Of a stretch of DNA of 57,266 nucleotides, positions 1-8,367 are shown in pieces. The notes under the pieces are model-generated. The model searched no databases. It worked only from the letters and a program-made list of their open reading frames with translations, and was not told the DNA's origin. The DNA comes from Chloroflexota bacterium (GTDB taxonomy: Bacteria; Chloroflexota; Dormibacteria; Dormibacterales; Dormibacteraceae), in contig VBEF01000040.1 of the NCBI GenBank assembly GCA_005881275.1, positions 1-57,266 of the forward strand, in the 5' to 3' direction. Every line of letters starts with the position of its first letter. Position 1 is the stretch's first letter. The translations under genes were made by a program, and so were the position numbers.

Positions 1-270
1 GGCTGAGCCCGGACCTGTCGTCTCACGTCCGTCAGCGGTCAGGGTCGCCGTGCGCTGCGCGTCGTTTCGATCCGAGATGCGCGCGGTGCCGCTGTACGCT
101 ACCGTGACCGGGCCGACTTTGATCTTGACCTTACCCTTGAAGGTGGCGGAGTCGACCACTTCTGAGAGCTCAGCACCTGGAACGCAGCCCACGACCTTGT
201 TCACGTCGAGGAGGTAGGCGAACACCCGGTCCGGCGGTGCATTCACGCGAAAGGAATTCTCCAGTTGCAT
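1..270 (-). CDS. coxG: CoxG-like SRPBCC protein, 3' end outside window
   Basis: The reverse strand opens with ATG at 270 and stays open to the window edge, giving 90 residues without a stop. The N-terminus (MQLENSFRVNAPPDRVFAYL, then VNKVVGCVPGAELSE and KVKIKVGPVTVAYSGTARI) is typical of the CoxG/SRPBCC family. Its members help CO dehydrogenase attach to the membrane or mature. The gene is divergent from coxS, with 98 bases between the two starts that must hold both promoters. The motif GCVPG, seen in many CoxG proteins, is present. The C-terminal part, where CoxG proteins often carry a membrane anchor, lies outside the window. Family assignment is firm; the exact role is inferred from the neighbours. 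Confidence 0.82.
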   Translation of the reverse strand, partial: MQLENSFRVNAPPDRVFAYLLDVNKVVGCVPGAELSEVVDSATFKGKVKIKVGPVTVAYSGTARISDRNDAQRTATLTADGRETTGPGSA

Positions 271-368
271 TTCCTGGCTAAAAGTAGCGCAATAGGGGGG
301 TTCGGTCTCGGCAGGTTGTTGAAACGGTGGCGCGAGAGCTGCCTTTTAAGGGGGATTAGGAGGACCGC

Positions 369-887
369 ATGAAGCACAAGGTCGCAACCACCGTCAACGG
401 CCGCCGGTACGAGCACGAGGTCGAGGCTCGCCTTTTGCTCGTACACCATCTGCGCGACAACCTCGGCCTCACGGGCACTCACATCGGGTGCGACACCAGC
501 CAGTGCGGCGCGTGCACGATCCTGGTCGACGGCAACGCCGTCAAGAGCTGCACCTTGTTTGCGGTCCAGGCCGAGGGCAGGAGCCTGACCACGATCGAGG
601 GCATGGCCAAGGATGGCGAGCTGCACCCGATCCAGCAGGCGTTCTGGGACGAACACGGCCTCCAGTGCGGCTACTGCACGCCGGGCTTCATCATGGCCGC
701 GTCCTATTTGCTGTCTCAAAATCCGAATCCAACGGAAGACGAGATTCGCAAGGGACTGGAGGGCAATCTCTGCCGGTGTACCGGCTACGTGAACATCGTC
801 AAAGCCGTGCAGACGGCGGCCCGGACGATGGGCGGAGCCCAGGTTCCAGCCGGCAAGAAGGCCGCCATGACCACAGGAGGTGAGTAG
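369..887 (+). CDS. coxS: Aerobic CO dehydrogenase-type small subunit, 2x[2Fe-2S]
   Basis: This 172-residue protein is the iron-sulfur subunit of a xanthine dehydrogenase-family molybdenum hydroxylase. It passes electrons from the molybdenum centre to FAD. The plant-type cluster is ligated by Cys41, Cys46, Cys49 and Cys61 ([10 protein letters not shown]), and the C-terminal cluster by Cys100, Cys103, Cys135 and Cys137 (CGYCTPGF and LCRCTGY). All eight ligands are present. An AGGAGGA ribosome binding site at 358-364 fixes the ATG. The length is close to the usual 160-170. coxL starts at the base after its stop. Substrate cannot be read from this subunit. Confidence 0.93.
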   Translation: MKHKVATTVNGRRYEHEVEARLLLVHHLRDNLGLTGTHIGCDTSQCGACTILVDGNAVKSCTLFAVQAEGRSLTTIEGMAKDGELHPIQQAFWDEHGLQCGYCTPGFIMAASYLLSQNPNPTEDEIRKGLEGNLCRCTGYVNIVKAVQTAARTMGGAQVPAGKKAAMTTGGE

Positions 888-3242
888 ATGGCCGTCTCCC
901 AGCTGGTTGGCGCCCGGGTTAAGCGACGTGAGGATCCGCGGCTGGTCACCGGCCACGGGCACTTCACCGATGACTTCACACGGGTGGGCGTCGCCCACGT
1001 TGCTTTCGTCCGTAGCCCGCACCCGCACGCCCTGATCAAGAAGATCGAGGTCACCGAAGCGTCGAAGGCGGACGGAGTGGTCGCGGTCTACACCGCGCGC
1101 GACTTCAAGGGGCAGCTGGCCGGCACTCTTCCTGCTCTGCCCGTTTTTGTTGCGGTCAAGAAGTACGTGCCCGAACACTTCCCCATCGCGGAGCGTGAAG
1201 CGTGCTATCAGGGCGAGATCGTCGCGGTCGTGGTCGCCGAGACCAAGGCGCAGGCCGCGGACGGCGCCAACATGGTCGACGTCGATTACGAGCCTCTGCC
1301 GGCCGTGATCAACGTCGAGAAGGCAGCGCAACCGAACAGCGACAAGGTTCACATTGATGCGGCGGACAACATCTGTTGGGACCTGCCGTTCGCCGGGAAT
1401 GAGGTATCCGAAGCCGCCTTCAAGTCGGCCGAAGTCGTGGTCAAAGAGCGGATTCACCAACAGCGGCTGACCCCGACGCCCATGGAGACCCGCGGCGTCC
1501 TGGCCGACTATGAGGCCTACGACAAGCGGCTGACCATGTGGATGTCGACGCAGAACCCGCACTTCATCAGGTTGTTCGTGTCGGGCGCGATGGGACTCCA
1601 GGAGAGCCTCGTGCGTGTGATTTCGGCCGATGTGGGGGGCGGATTCGGCAGCAAGATCAGTCCGTATCCCGAGGACTATCTTGTCCCGGCAGTCTCACGC
1701 TTGCTCGGCCGGCCAGTCAAGTGGATCGAGTCCCGCACCGAGAGCGTGCAGAACGCATACGCCGGGCGGGGTCAGTACTACGACGTGGAAGTTGCCGCCA
1801 AGAAGGACGGCACGCTGCTCGGGATGCGGGTCACGCAGTATCTCGACGTCGGCGCATATTGCGCGCCGTTCTCGGCCTTTCAAACCGTGGCTTGCCTCAT
1901 GGCGGGCGGAGCCTACAAGTGGCAAGGCATCTCCTCACGCACCGTCGGGGTGCTCACCAACAAGGTGCCGACCGACCCCTACCGCGGAGCCGGCCGCCCT
2001 GAGGCGACCCACCTTGTCGAGCGGATGGTTGACCTGGTCGCGCGCGAGATCGGCATGGATCCGGTCGCGATCCGGCGCAAGAACTTCATTCAGCCGAAGG
2101 ACTTCCCGTTCACGCAGAACTTCGGGCTCGTCGTCGACAGCGGTGATTACGAAAAGACTCTCAACCGAGCGCTCGAGCTGGCGGGCTACGACCAGCTGCG
2201 TAAGCAGCAGGTCGAGGGTCGGAAGCACGGCAAGTACATGGGCATCGGGCTCTCGACCTGGATCGAGCTCTGCGGCTTCGGTCCCAGCTCCGCCACCGCT
2301 CCCGCTACTGGCGGCATTGCTCTGTCCGAGGCAGCCCAGGTCAGGGTCATGCCGACGGGCTCCGTGATCGTGTACACCGGGACCCACGCCCATGGGCAGG
2401 GCCACGAAACCACGTTCTCCCAGATCGTGGCCGACACCCTCGGCGTGCCCATGGAGAGCGTCGATCTTCGGCACGGCGACACCGGCGAAGGCACCGCCAT
2501 GGGCTACGGAACCGCGGGCAGTCGAAGCCTCTCGGTGGGTGGGGTCGCCATCAGCCGCGCCTCCGGCAAGGTCGTCGACAAGGCCAGGAAGCTGGCCGCG
2601 CACATCCTCGAGGCAGCCGAGGAGGACGTTGTTTTCGACCAGGGCAAGTTCCATGTCAAGGGGAGCCCGGACAAGTCCAAGACATTCGGCGAGGTCGCTT
2701 TCGCGGCATACGGCGCTGGCTTGCCTGAGGGCATGGAGCAAGGGCTGGAAGCGGTGGCCTACTTCGATCCGCCAAATCTCGTCTGGCCCTTCGGTGCCCA
2801 CGTCTGCGTGGTCGAGGTCGATCCCGAGACTGGTGCGGTCGAGATTCAAAAATATGTTGCGGTTGATGACTGCGGAAACATCATCAACCCGACGATCGTC
2901 GAGGGGCAAATTCACGGCGGCGTGACGCAGGGTATCGGCCAGGCGCTCTTCGAAGAGATGATCTACGACGAGGAATCAGGGCAGCTGAAGACCGGCACCC
3001 TGATCGACTACTCGGTCCCCACCGCAAATGAGATCCCGAACTTGATCACAGACAACACCGTGACACCCAGCCCGACCAACGAGCTCGGCGTGAAAGGTAT
3101 CGGCGAGGCGGGAACGATCGCGGCGAGCGCAGCCGTCATCAACGCCATCAGCGATGCGTTGACACCACTCGGCATCAAGCATGTGGACATGCCCGCCAGC
3201 CCCAACCGGCTCTGGGCGCAGATCAAGGAGGCACGCAAGTGA
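888..3242 (+). CDS. coxL: CO dehydrogenase-type large (molybdopterin) subunit, form II-like
   Basis: This 784-residue catalytic subunit binds the molybdopterin-cytosine dinucleotide cofactor. GGGFGSK and the loop PYRGAGR (residues 364-370) are visible. Form I CoxL, the proven CO oxidisers, has AYxCSFR at this loop, whereas AYRGAGR-type loops mark form II, whose substrate is often unknown. The active-site glutamate is Glu740 in GIGEAGT. An AGGAGG site at 875-880 precedes the ATG, and the stop overlaps coxM by 4 bases. The S-L-M order with coxD-E-F downstream matches cox clusters. CO, nicotine-like heterocycles, aldehydes or purines are all possible substrates, so the CO name is by family only. 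Confidence 0.9.
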   Translation: MAVSQLVGARVKRREDPRLVTGHGHFTDDFTRVGVAHVAFVRSPHPHALIKKIEVTEASKADGVVAVYTARDFKGQLAGTLPALPVFVAVKKYVPEHFPIAEREACYQGEIVAVVVAETKAQAADGANMVDVDYEPLPAVINVEKAAQPNSDKVHIDAADNICWDLPFAGNEVSEAAFKSAEVVVKERIHQQRLTPTPMETRGVLADYEAYDKRLTMWMSTQNPHFIRLFVSGAMGLQESLVRVISADVGGGFGSKISPYPEDYLVPAVSRLLGRPVKWIESRTESVQNAYAGRGQYYDVEVAAKKDGTLLGMRVTQYLDVGAYCAPFSAFQTVACLMAGGAYKWQGISSRTVGVLTNKVPTDPYRGAGRPEATHLVERMVDLVAREIGMDPVAIRRKNFIQPKDFPFTQNFGLVVDSGDYEKTLNRALELAGYDQLRKQQVEGRKHGKYMGIGLSTWIELCGFGPSSATAPATGGIALSEAAQVRVMPTGSVIVYTGTHAHGQGHETTFSQIVADTLGVPMESVDLRHGDTGEGTAMGYGTAGSRSLSVGGVAISRASGKVVDKARKLAAHILEAAEEDVVFDQGKFHVKGSPDKSKTFGEVAFAAYGAGLPEGMEQGLEAVAYFDPPNLVWPFGAHVCVVEVDPETGAVEIQKYVAVDDCGNIINPTIVEGQIHGGVTQGIGQALFEEMIYDEESGQLKTGTLIDYSVPTANEIPNLITDNTVTPSPTNELGVKGIGEAGTIAASAAVINAISDALTPLGIKHVDMPASPNRLWAQIKEARK

Positions 3243-4051
3243 TACCGGCCGCTTTCGAATACGCCCGCGCCTCCTCGGTCGAGGAGGCTTCCAAGCTGCT
3301 GAACAAATACGGCGAGGACGCGAAAGTTCTGGCGGGTGGGCACAGCCTCATCCCGCTGATGCGCCTACGCCTCGCGCAGCCCACCGCCTTGGTCGACATC
3401 AACGGCATCAAAGAGCTGGACCACATCAAAGAGGACGGGAACAAGCTGCGCATCGGCGCGCTGACGCGGCATGTGACCATCCAGAGCTCGAGCGTGGTGA
3501 AAGGCAAGCTGCCACTGCTCGCCGAGGTGGCGGGTGAGGTGGGGGACAACCAGGTCCGCAACATGGGCACCATGGGCGGGGTCATTGCGCACGCGGACGC
3601 GGCCGGCGACTACCCAACCCTTGCGTTGATGCTCGACGCGGACATCGTCACCAACCAGCGGACGATTCCAGCGCACGATTTCTTCAAGGACCTGTTCACC
3701 ACGGCGCTGGGACCTGACGAGATCGTGACCGAGGTCGTGTTTCCTGTCGCCAACGGACCGCACAAGTACGTCAAGTTCCGGCGCAGGCTGTTCGACTGGG
3801 CCATCGTCGGCGTGGCGGCGCAGAAGATGAACGGCGGCTGGCGGATCGGGCTGACGAACGTCGGCGTCACGCCGGTCCGGGCGAACGCCGTCGAGGAGGC
3901 GCTCAAGAAGGGCGCCAAGCCGGAAGAGGCGGCGGAGCATGCGTCGGATGGGCTCGACCCGGCCGGCGACCTGCGCGCAAGTCCGGAATACAAGAAGCAC
4001 CTCGCCCGTGTGCTGACCAAACGGGCGATTCAACAGGCCCAGGGCACGTAA
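3239..4051 (+). CDS. coxM: CO dehydrogenase-type medium (FAD) subunit
   Basis: This 270-residue subunit carries FAD and passes electrons from the iron-sulfur subunit to an acceptor, probably the quinone pool. The two FAD pyrophosphate motifs are AGGHS (32-36) and TMGG (111-114, usually TIGG), followed by the C-terminal CoxM domain. GTG at 3239 overlaps the coxL stop as GTGA. AAGGAGG at 3225-3231 lies just upstream and supports this start. The length is slightly short of the usual 285-290. A strong hairpin at 4061-4098 follows the gene, so coxS-L-M may be transcribed partly apart from coxD-E-F. Confidence 0.92.
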   Translation: MIPAAFEYARASSVEEASKLLNKYGEDAKVLAGGHSLIPLMRLRLAQPTALVDINGIKELDHIKEDGNKLRIGALTRHVTIQSSSVVKGKLPLLAEVAGEVGDNQVRNMGTMGGVIAHADAAGDYPTLALMLDADIVTNQRTIPAHDFFKDLFTTALGPDEIVTEVVFPVANGPHKYVKFRRRLFDWAIVGVAAQKMNGGWRIGLTNVGVTPVRANAVEEALKKGAKPEEAAEHASDGLDPAGDLRASPEYKKHLARVLTKRAIQQAQGT

Positions 4052-4060
4052 CGAGTCGCG

Positions 4061-4098
4061 AGGTGGCCCGCGCCCGGCTGACCCGGGCCGGGCCACCT
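4061..4098 (+). terminator. Strong hairpin after coxM, terminator-like
   Basis: The 10-base arm at 4061-4070 is perfectly complementary to 4089-4098. The stem continues with 4072-4077 pairing to 4083-4088 around a five-base loop, with one bulged C. No T tract follows, so this may be a weak, processing or rho-assisted terminator that lowers expression of the downstream cox accessory genes. Confidence 0.55.
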
Positions 4099-4101
4099 TC
4101 C

Positions 4102-4163
4102 CGGATAGTCCGGCCTATCCGAGGTTTGCTGCGGACTGCAGGTCGGTTCGTCCGGACTATCCG
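4102..4163 (+). promoter_or_regulatory. Mutually exclusive inverted repeats upstream of coxD
   Basis: The arm CGGATAGTCCGG (4102-4113) is the exact reverse complement of CCGGACTATCCG (4152-4163). Part of the same left arm (GGATAG, 4103-4108) can instead pair with CTATCC at 4115-4120. The region between coxM and coxD can therefore form a short or a long hairpin. It could be an attenuator or a regulator binding site; neither is demonstrated. Confidence 0.4.
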
Positions 4164-4195
4164 TGTGCACGGGCTGCCTCGTACTCTTTGTCAAC

Positions 4196-5083
4196 GTGAG
4201 CGCGCCAGCGACCATTGAGGACGTCGAACGCCGTCTGCGCGAGCGGAGGTACATCGGCGACCGCGCGTTGGGGACATCGATCTTTCTCGCCCTCAAGCTG
4301 CAGAAGCCGCTGTTCATCGAGGGCGAGGCCGGGGTCGGTAAGACGGAGGCCGCGAAGGTCATGGCCGATGTCCTCGGCGCGCGCCTGATCCGTCTGCAGT
4401 GCTATGAAGGCATCGATCTCGCCCACGCCGTCTACGAGTGGAACTATCCACGCCAGCTGCTCCACATCCGGTTGATGGGTGAGGGACAGGACAGGCGGGC
4501 GGCGGAGCGCGAGATCTTCAGCTCGGAATTCCTCCTGCGCCGTCCTTTGCTCGACGCGATCGACAACGACGACGCGACACCACCCGTTCTGCTCATCGAC
4601 GAGATCGACCGCTCGGACGAGGAGTTCGAGGCCTTCCTCCTGGAGCTGCTCTCGGACTTCCAGGTCTCGATCCCGGAGATCGGCACCATCAAGGCGCGCC
4701 AGGTGCCGTTCGTCGTGATCACCTCCAACCGCACGCGCGAAGTGCACGACGCGCTGAAGCGGCGCTGCCTGTACCACTGGATCGACTACCCCGACCTCGA
4801 CAAGGAGGTGGAGATCGTGCGTGCGCGTGCGCCGGAGGCGGCTGACGGGCTGGCGCGCGAGGTCGCCGCCCTCGTGCAGGGTCTGCGAGGCATGGATCTC
4901 TACAAAGTGCCGGGCGTCGCGGAAACGCTGGATTGGGCCCACTCGCTCGCCGCCCTTGGCGCGACGCGGATCGACGCCAACCTCGTCAACGCGACGATGG
5001 GCGCCGCGCTCAAATACCAGGAGGACCTGGAGCGGGTCCGGGAGCAGGTCCCCGCGCTGGTTGAAAAGGCGCAGCGTGCCTGA
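4196..5083 (+). CDS. coxD: MoxR-family AAA+ ATPase (CoxD-like)
   Basis: This 295-residue AAA+ ATPase of the MoxR/CoxD type works with a VWA partner to mature the molybdenum hydroxylase, for CoxD by helping build the Cu-S-Mo centre. Walker A is GEAGVGKT (43-50) and Walker B LLIDEID (132-138). Sensor 1 TSN and the CxxR-type arginine region (ALKRRCLYHW) follow. GTG at 4196 gives the normal family N-terminus. GTG at 4163 would add 11 unrelated residues and overlap an inverted repeat. The gene overlaps coxE by 8 bases, as expected for a MoxR-VWA pair. Confidence 0.88.
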   Translation: MSAPATIEDVERRLRERRYIGDRALGTSIFLALKLQKPLFIEGEAGVGKTEAAKVMADVLGARLIRLQCYEGIDLAHAVYEWNYPRQLLHIRLMGEGQDRRAAEREIFSSEFLLRRPLLDAIDNDDATPPVLLIDEIDRSDEEFEAFLLELLSDFQVSIPEIGTIKARQVPFVVITSNRTREVHDALKRRCLYHWIDYPDLDKEVEIVRARAPEAADGLAREVAALVQGLRGMDLYKVPGVAETLDWAHSLAALGATRIDANLVNATMGAALKYQEDLERVREQVPALVEKAQRA

Positions 5084-6179
5084 GCCACGACCCGACCTCT
5101 TGCCGCGTTTGGGCGCATTCGCCCGGTTGCTGCACGATGCGGGACTCGAGGCGGGCCCGCGGCGATTGACGGACGCGACGCGCGCCCTTGGATTGATCGA
5201 CCTGAAGCAGCACGACGATTTTCGCAACTCGCTGCGCGCGGTTTTCGTCAGCCGGAAGGAAGACATCCCCACCTTCGAGGCGGCCTTCGACATCTTCTGG
5301 GCTCCGCCCGACCCACGCGCTTCCGCGGGCATGATGCCTGGCCGCAACCGGCCGCTTCCTCTGTCACCGGAGCGTGCCCAGGCCTGGTCGAACGCCCTCG
5401 GCCTGAACGCGTCGCAGATGAACCGCGAAAACGAGGCTGAATTCCCAGCCAGCTCGAGCGGATACAGCGCCCGCCGGTTGCTGGAGCAGGCGCCGTGGCG
5501 GGTCGCCGAACGTCGCACGCGGCGGCTGCGACCGTCGGGCAGCGGACGCGTCGACCTCAGGCGTTCGGCGCGCCACGCCATCCGGTCGAGCGGCGAGCTC
5601 ATGACCCTCTTCCGTCGAAAGCCTCGCGTGCGGCGAAGGCCACTCGTGTTGATCTGCGACGTCAGTGGCTCGATGGAGCGCTACTCGAGGCTGCTGATGA
5701 TCTTCGCCCACGCGATCGCACGGCGCGAGGATCTCGAGGCCTTCGTCTTCTCCACGCGCCTGACGCGCATCACTCGCCTGCTGCGTCACCGCGACCTCGA
5801 CCGCGCTCTCGACCTCGTCAGCAAGGGCGTGCACGACTTCAGCGGCGGAACGCGAATCGGCGATGCCCTGGGCGATTTCAACCGCCACTGGGCGCGCCGG
5901 GTGCTCGGTCACGGGGCGGTGGTGATCATCGTCAGCGACGGCTGGGATCGCGGCGACCCGAGCCACCTCAGCGCCGAGCTGGTCCACCTCCGTCGCTCGG
6001 CCCACAGGCTGATCTGGCTCAACCCTCTGTTGGGTTCGGAAGGTTATGAGCCGCTGACCCGGGGCATGGTCGCGGCGCTGCCGCACTGCGATGACTTCCT
6101 GACCGCGCACAACGTGCAGGCCCTCGACGACCTGGGCCGTTTGCTTGCCTCCCTGGAGTCGAGGAGGAAGGTGAGATGA
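5076..6179 (+). CDS. coxE: VWA-domain protein, CoxE-like
   Basis: This 367-residue protein with a C-terminal von Willebrand A domain is the usual partner of CoxD. The metal-binding MIDAS motif DVSGS is at 195-199, followed by the conserved GGTRIGDAL threonine region and VIIVSDGWDRGDP. The N-terminal 180 residues are the arginine-rich CoxE region. GTG at 5076 overlaps the coxD stop by 8 bases. The same frame runs further upstream, but that part lies antiparallel to nothing and simply shadows coxD. The end overlaps the next ATG as ATGA. Confidence 0.87.
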   Translation: MPEPRPDLLPRLGAFARLLHDAGLEAGPRRLTDATRALGLIDLKQHDDFRNSLRAVFVSRKEDIPTFEAAFDIFWAPPDPRASAGMMPGRNRPLPLSPERAQAWSNALGLNASQMNRENEAEFPASSSGYSARRLLEQAPWRVAERRTRRLRPSGSGRVDLRRSARHAIRSSGELMTLFRRKPRVRRRPLVLICDVSGSMERYSRLLMIFAHAIARREDLEAFVFSTRLTRITRLLRHRDLDRALDLVSKGVHDFSGGTRIGDALGDFNRHWARRVLGHGAVVIIVSDGWDRGDPSHLSAELVHLRRSAHRLIWLNPLLGSEGYEPLTRGMVAALPHCDDFLTAHNVQALDDLGRLLASLESRRKVR

Positions 6180-7135
6180 GGGAAGTTCTCAACGAGCTGA
6201 ACGAGTGGACGCGCGAGCGAGAGGAGATCGCGATCGCGACGGTGATCGAGACGTGGGGCTCCAGTCCCCGCCCGCTCGGCTCCAAGATGCTGGTCACGCG
6301 CTCGGGCAAGATGGCCGGCTCGGTGTCCAACGGATGTATCGAGGGCGCCGTTTTCGAGGAAGCGCAAAAGGTGCTGCAATCCGGCGCCGCCAAAGTTGCG
6401 GCGTTCGGCGTGGCCGACGATGTGGCGTTCGAAGTCGGTCTGGCGTGTGGCGGTCATATCGAGGTTTTCATCCAGCCGCTGGGCCGGGTTCACCAGCAGC
6501 TGATCGCGATGCTCGAGCGCGACGAAGCGGCGACGCTCCGGACCAATCTGCGCAGCGGCGAGGCGGAGCTGATCAAGGGCGCCCCCGCAGGCACGGAGCT
6601 GCCGCGGCGAGACGGCGATATTTTCGTCGAGCCCTTCCCGCGCCCGGCCCACCTCGTGATCATCGGTGCGATCCACATCGCGATCCCCCTGCACCGGCTG
6701 GCGAAGTTGATGGGATATCGCGTCACGGTGATCGACGCGCGCGCGAAGTTCGCCACGGCGGAGCGGTTTCCGGACGCTGACGAGCTCATTGTTGAATGGC
6801 CCGACGAGGCGATGAGCAAGATCCCGATCGACAGTTCGACGTACATCGTGGTCCTGACGCACGACCCGAAGTTCGACCTCCCGGCGCTGCGCTCGGTGCT
6901 CAGGAAAGGCGCCGGCTACATCGGGGCAATCGGCAGTCGCAAGACGAATCAGAACCGGTTCGACGCGCTGCGCGAGGAAGGCTTCACCGAGGAGCAGCTC
7001 TCTCGCGTCCATGGGCCGATCGGTCTGGACCTTGGTGGCCGCGGGGCGGAGGAGACGGCGCTCGGCATCCTGGCCGAGATCACAGCGGTGAGGTACGGCG
7101 GGACTGGTGCCGCGATGAGAGCGGTGCGGGCCTAG
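6176..7135 (+). CDS. coxF: XdhC/CoxF-family molybdenum cofactor maturation protein
   Basis: This 319-residue XdhC-family protein binds molybdenum cofactor and helps insert the sulfurated form into the hydroxylase. The N-terminal XdhC/CoxI domain has TWGSSPRPLGSKM and SVSNGCIEGAVFEEA, with Cys54 in the conserved position. The C-terminal Rossmann domain ends with the typical GSRKTNQNRFDAL and HGPIGLDLGGRGAEETA. The usual GAGHVA dinucleotide loop reads GAIHIA here. It is coupled to coxE by ATGA and ends the operon, overlapping the convergent CGNR gene by 4 bases. Confidence 0.9.
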   Translation: MREVLNELNEWTREREEIAIATVIETWGSSPRPLGSKMLVTRSGKMAGSVSNGCIEGAVFEEAQKVLQSGAAKVAAFGVADDVAFEVGLACGGHIEVFIQPLGRVHQQLIAMLERDEAATLRTNLRSGEAELIKGAPAGTELPRRDGDIFVEPFPRPAHLVIIGAIHIAIPLHRLAKLMGYRVTVIDARAKFATAERFPDADELIVEWPDEAMSKIPIDSSTYIVVLTHDPKFDLPALRSVLRKGAGYIGAIGSRKTNQNRFDALREEGFTEEQLSRVHGPIGLDLGGRGAEETALGILAEITAVRYGGTGAAMRAVRA

Positions 7136-7719
7136 GCCCCTCCGGCCCTTCGGGCCACCTCCCCACCGCGCGGGGAGGAGGTTTTCGATCTGAAGCGGCG
7201 CGCCTTTTCGCGGTTCCCGCAGGAGGCCATGTTGCACCAGCGGCTCGACTGGTTTCTGGAGCGGTCATAGAAGGCCCAGCGGCAGGTACCCGAGCCGCAC
7301 AGTTTCAGCCGCTCCCACTCTTCGGCCTGCATCGCCGCGTACATGGCGGCGACCAACCGGCCGATCGCTCCGACGGCGCCTGAGGCCTCCGGCTCCAAGC
7401 GAGGTCTGCCGTCCGCAGAGAAACGCAGACGCAGGCGGCTGGCGGTGGCCGCCTCGGTCAGGGTCGCCAGGTCGACGGGGTAGACCCGCTGGCCGGAGTT
7501 CCCGCCGATCACCCCTCGCATCGCCTCCCGAACCGCGACGGCGTTTTTCAGGTCGGTCTCGTGGACGGGCTCGTCGCTGCCCATCAGGCCCTTTGCAACC
7601 AGCCAGGCCTGGAGCGTGTTGGGGTCTCTGAGCTCCTCGACGCCAGGCTCCAGGTCGACCGAGTTGACGAAGGCCTGGACCAGCCCGAGGTCGCCGGCGG
7701 CCGTTTCCCGATCAGACAT
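7132..7719 (-). CDS. CGNR zinc-finger (ABATE-type) regulator
   Basis: The 195-residue protein has an N-terminal ABATE-like domain and a C-terminal CGNR zinc finger: CGSGTCRWAFYDRSRN, then RWCNMASCGNREKARRFR. The four cysteines and the CGNR signature are intact. Members of this family are thought to be transcription regulators. ATG at 7719 is chosen; an upstream in-frame codon at 7758 would run through the divergent promoter and operator-like dyad. The gene converges on coxF with a 4-base overlap and diverges from the 75-residue protein at 7808. Targets are unknown; autoregulation through the dyad at 7737-7765 is a guess. Confidence 0.85.
   Translation of the reverse strand: MSDRETAAGDLGLVQAFVNSVDLEPGVEELRDPNTLQAWLVAKGLMGSDEPVHETDLKNAVAVREAMRGVIGGNSGQRVYPVDLATLTEAATASRLRLRFSADGRPRLEPEASGAVGAIGRLVAAMYAAMQAEEWERLKLCGSGTCRWAFYDRSRNQSSRWCNMASCGNREKARRFRSKTSSPRGGEVARRAGGA
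7144..7177 (+). terminator. Paired hairpins at the coxF / CGNR convergence
   Basis: GGCCC (7144-7148) pairs with GGGCC (7152-7156) around TTC, and CTCCCC (7159-7164) pairs with GGGGAG (7172-7177). Both lie just after the coxF stop, inside the tail of the CGNR gene. They could end cox transcription, though no T tract follows. Confidence 0.4.
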
Positions 7720-7736
7720 CGAAAAATAGTCTACCC

Positions 7737-7768
7737 ATAACCACAAAAGGCGCAACAAAGGTTATAAT
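7737..7768. promoter_or_regulatory. Promoter -10 with overlapping dyad
   Basis: A perfect TATAAT lies at 7763-7768 on the plus strand. A dyad ATAACC (7737-7742) / GGTTAT (7760-7765) spans the intergenic region and overlaps this -10. No good -35 is seen. The layout suits a repressor controlling both the CGNR gene and the small gene at 7808. Confidence 0.5.
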
Positions 7769-7807
7769 AACTGTCGTGAGGACATTAGCGGTTACAGGAG
7801 GTCGAGC

Positions 7808-8035
7808 ATGAATCCGTACGCCAACGAGGACGTCATGTGGCAGCGGCTCAAAGACATCCAGCGTGAGATGGAAAACTCGCGCCTCTACGGGACGCAGGGG
7901 CCGTCCCTGCTGGACACCGTCCGCCAGCTCGGGCGCCGCGTCTGGTGGCTGGCCGGGCTCGCCACGCGACGGCCGCCGCGACGCAGACGCTGGGTCGACG
8001 CGGATGACGAGCCGGCTGCCTCGGACGTCGCCTAG
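7808..8035 (+). CDS. Small hypothetical protein, 75 residues
   Basis: The 75-residue product has an acidic/amphipathic N-terminal half (MNPYANEDVMWQRLKDIQRE) and then an arginine-rich, tryptophan-containing stretch. It ends in an acidic tail. I do not recognise a family. AGGAGG at 7796-7801 is correctly spaced before the ATG, and a TATAAT lies 40 bases upstream, so expression is likely. The short hydrophobic stretch VWWLAGLA is flanked by arginines and might touch the membrane. The gene is divergent from the CGNR regulator and overlaps the convergent gerW-like gene by 4 bases. Confidence 0.7.
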   Translation: MNPYANEDVMWQRLKDIQREMENSRLYGTQGPSLLDTVRQLGRRVWWLAGLATRRPPRRRRWVDADDEPAASDVA

Positions 8036-8358
8036 CGACGCCTGGCAAGCGCCTTGAGGATCGTCCGCAAGGTGAGCAGGCCGACGACCGCCACCACCTG
8101 CGCCCCGATGATGACCCGGGTGACGTCGACGGCCGGAAGCCAGGAAACGTCGCCGCCCTTGATGACGAAGGCGCCCACGGGCCTGGCCCGCACGCCGACG
8201 CCGCCCCCGGACGGAGCGTCGGGCCCGGCGTCCTGCCCGCCGCCTCCGCCGCCTGAGACGCTGAACGCCGGTATCAGCGTCGTGCCGTTTTTCTCGAACG
8301 GCTCTCCGAAAACCTGCGCGCCGCCGACGACTTCTTTGACCTGGTCCAGGATTCTCAT
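8032..8358 (-). CDS. GerW-family (YtfJ) protein
   Basis: The 108-residue protein matches the GerW/YtfJ family: an N-terminal helix (ILDQVKEVVGGAQVFGEP), then a glycine-rich loop (SVSGGGGGG), then GGVGVRARPVGAFVIKGGDVSWLP and a C-terminal hydrophobic helix. In Bacillus the homologue is a spore germination protein, but the family is widespread in non-sporulating bacteria and its function there is unknown. It lies just downstream of nfo on the same strand, with a 9-base gap. GGTGGA before the ATG is a plausible ribosome binding site. Confidence 0.82.
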   Translation of the reverse strand: MRILDQVKEVVGGAQVFGEPFEKNGTTLIPAFSVSGGGGGGQDAGPDAPSGGGVGVRARPVGAFVIKGGDVSWLPAVDVTRVIIGAQVVAVVGLLTLRTILKALARRR

Positions 8359-8367
8359 TCCACCAGC

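Noticed and set aside
243..1562. A 439-codon reverse-strand frame opposite coxS and coxL
   Set aside because: It runs antisense to two genes with intact catalytic motifs and starts inside the real coxG gene region; no family is visible.
4157..5602. A 481-codon reverse-strand frame opposite coxD and coxE
   Set aside because: The plus-strand Walker and MIDAS motifs are real; the reverse product is arginine-rich noise.
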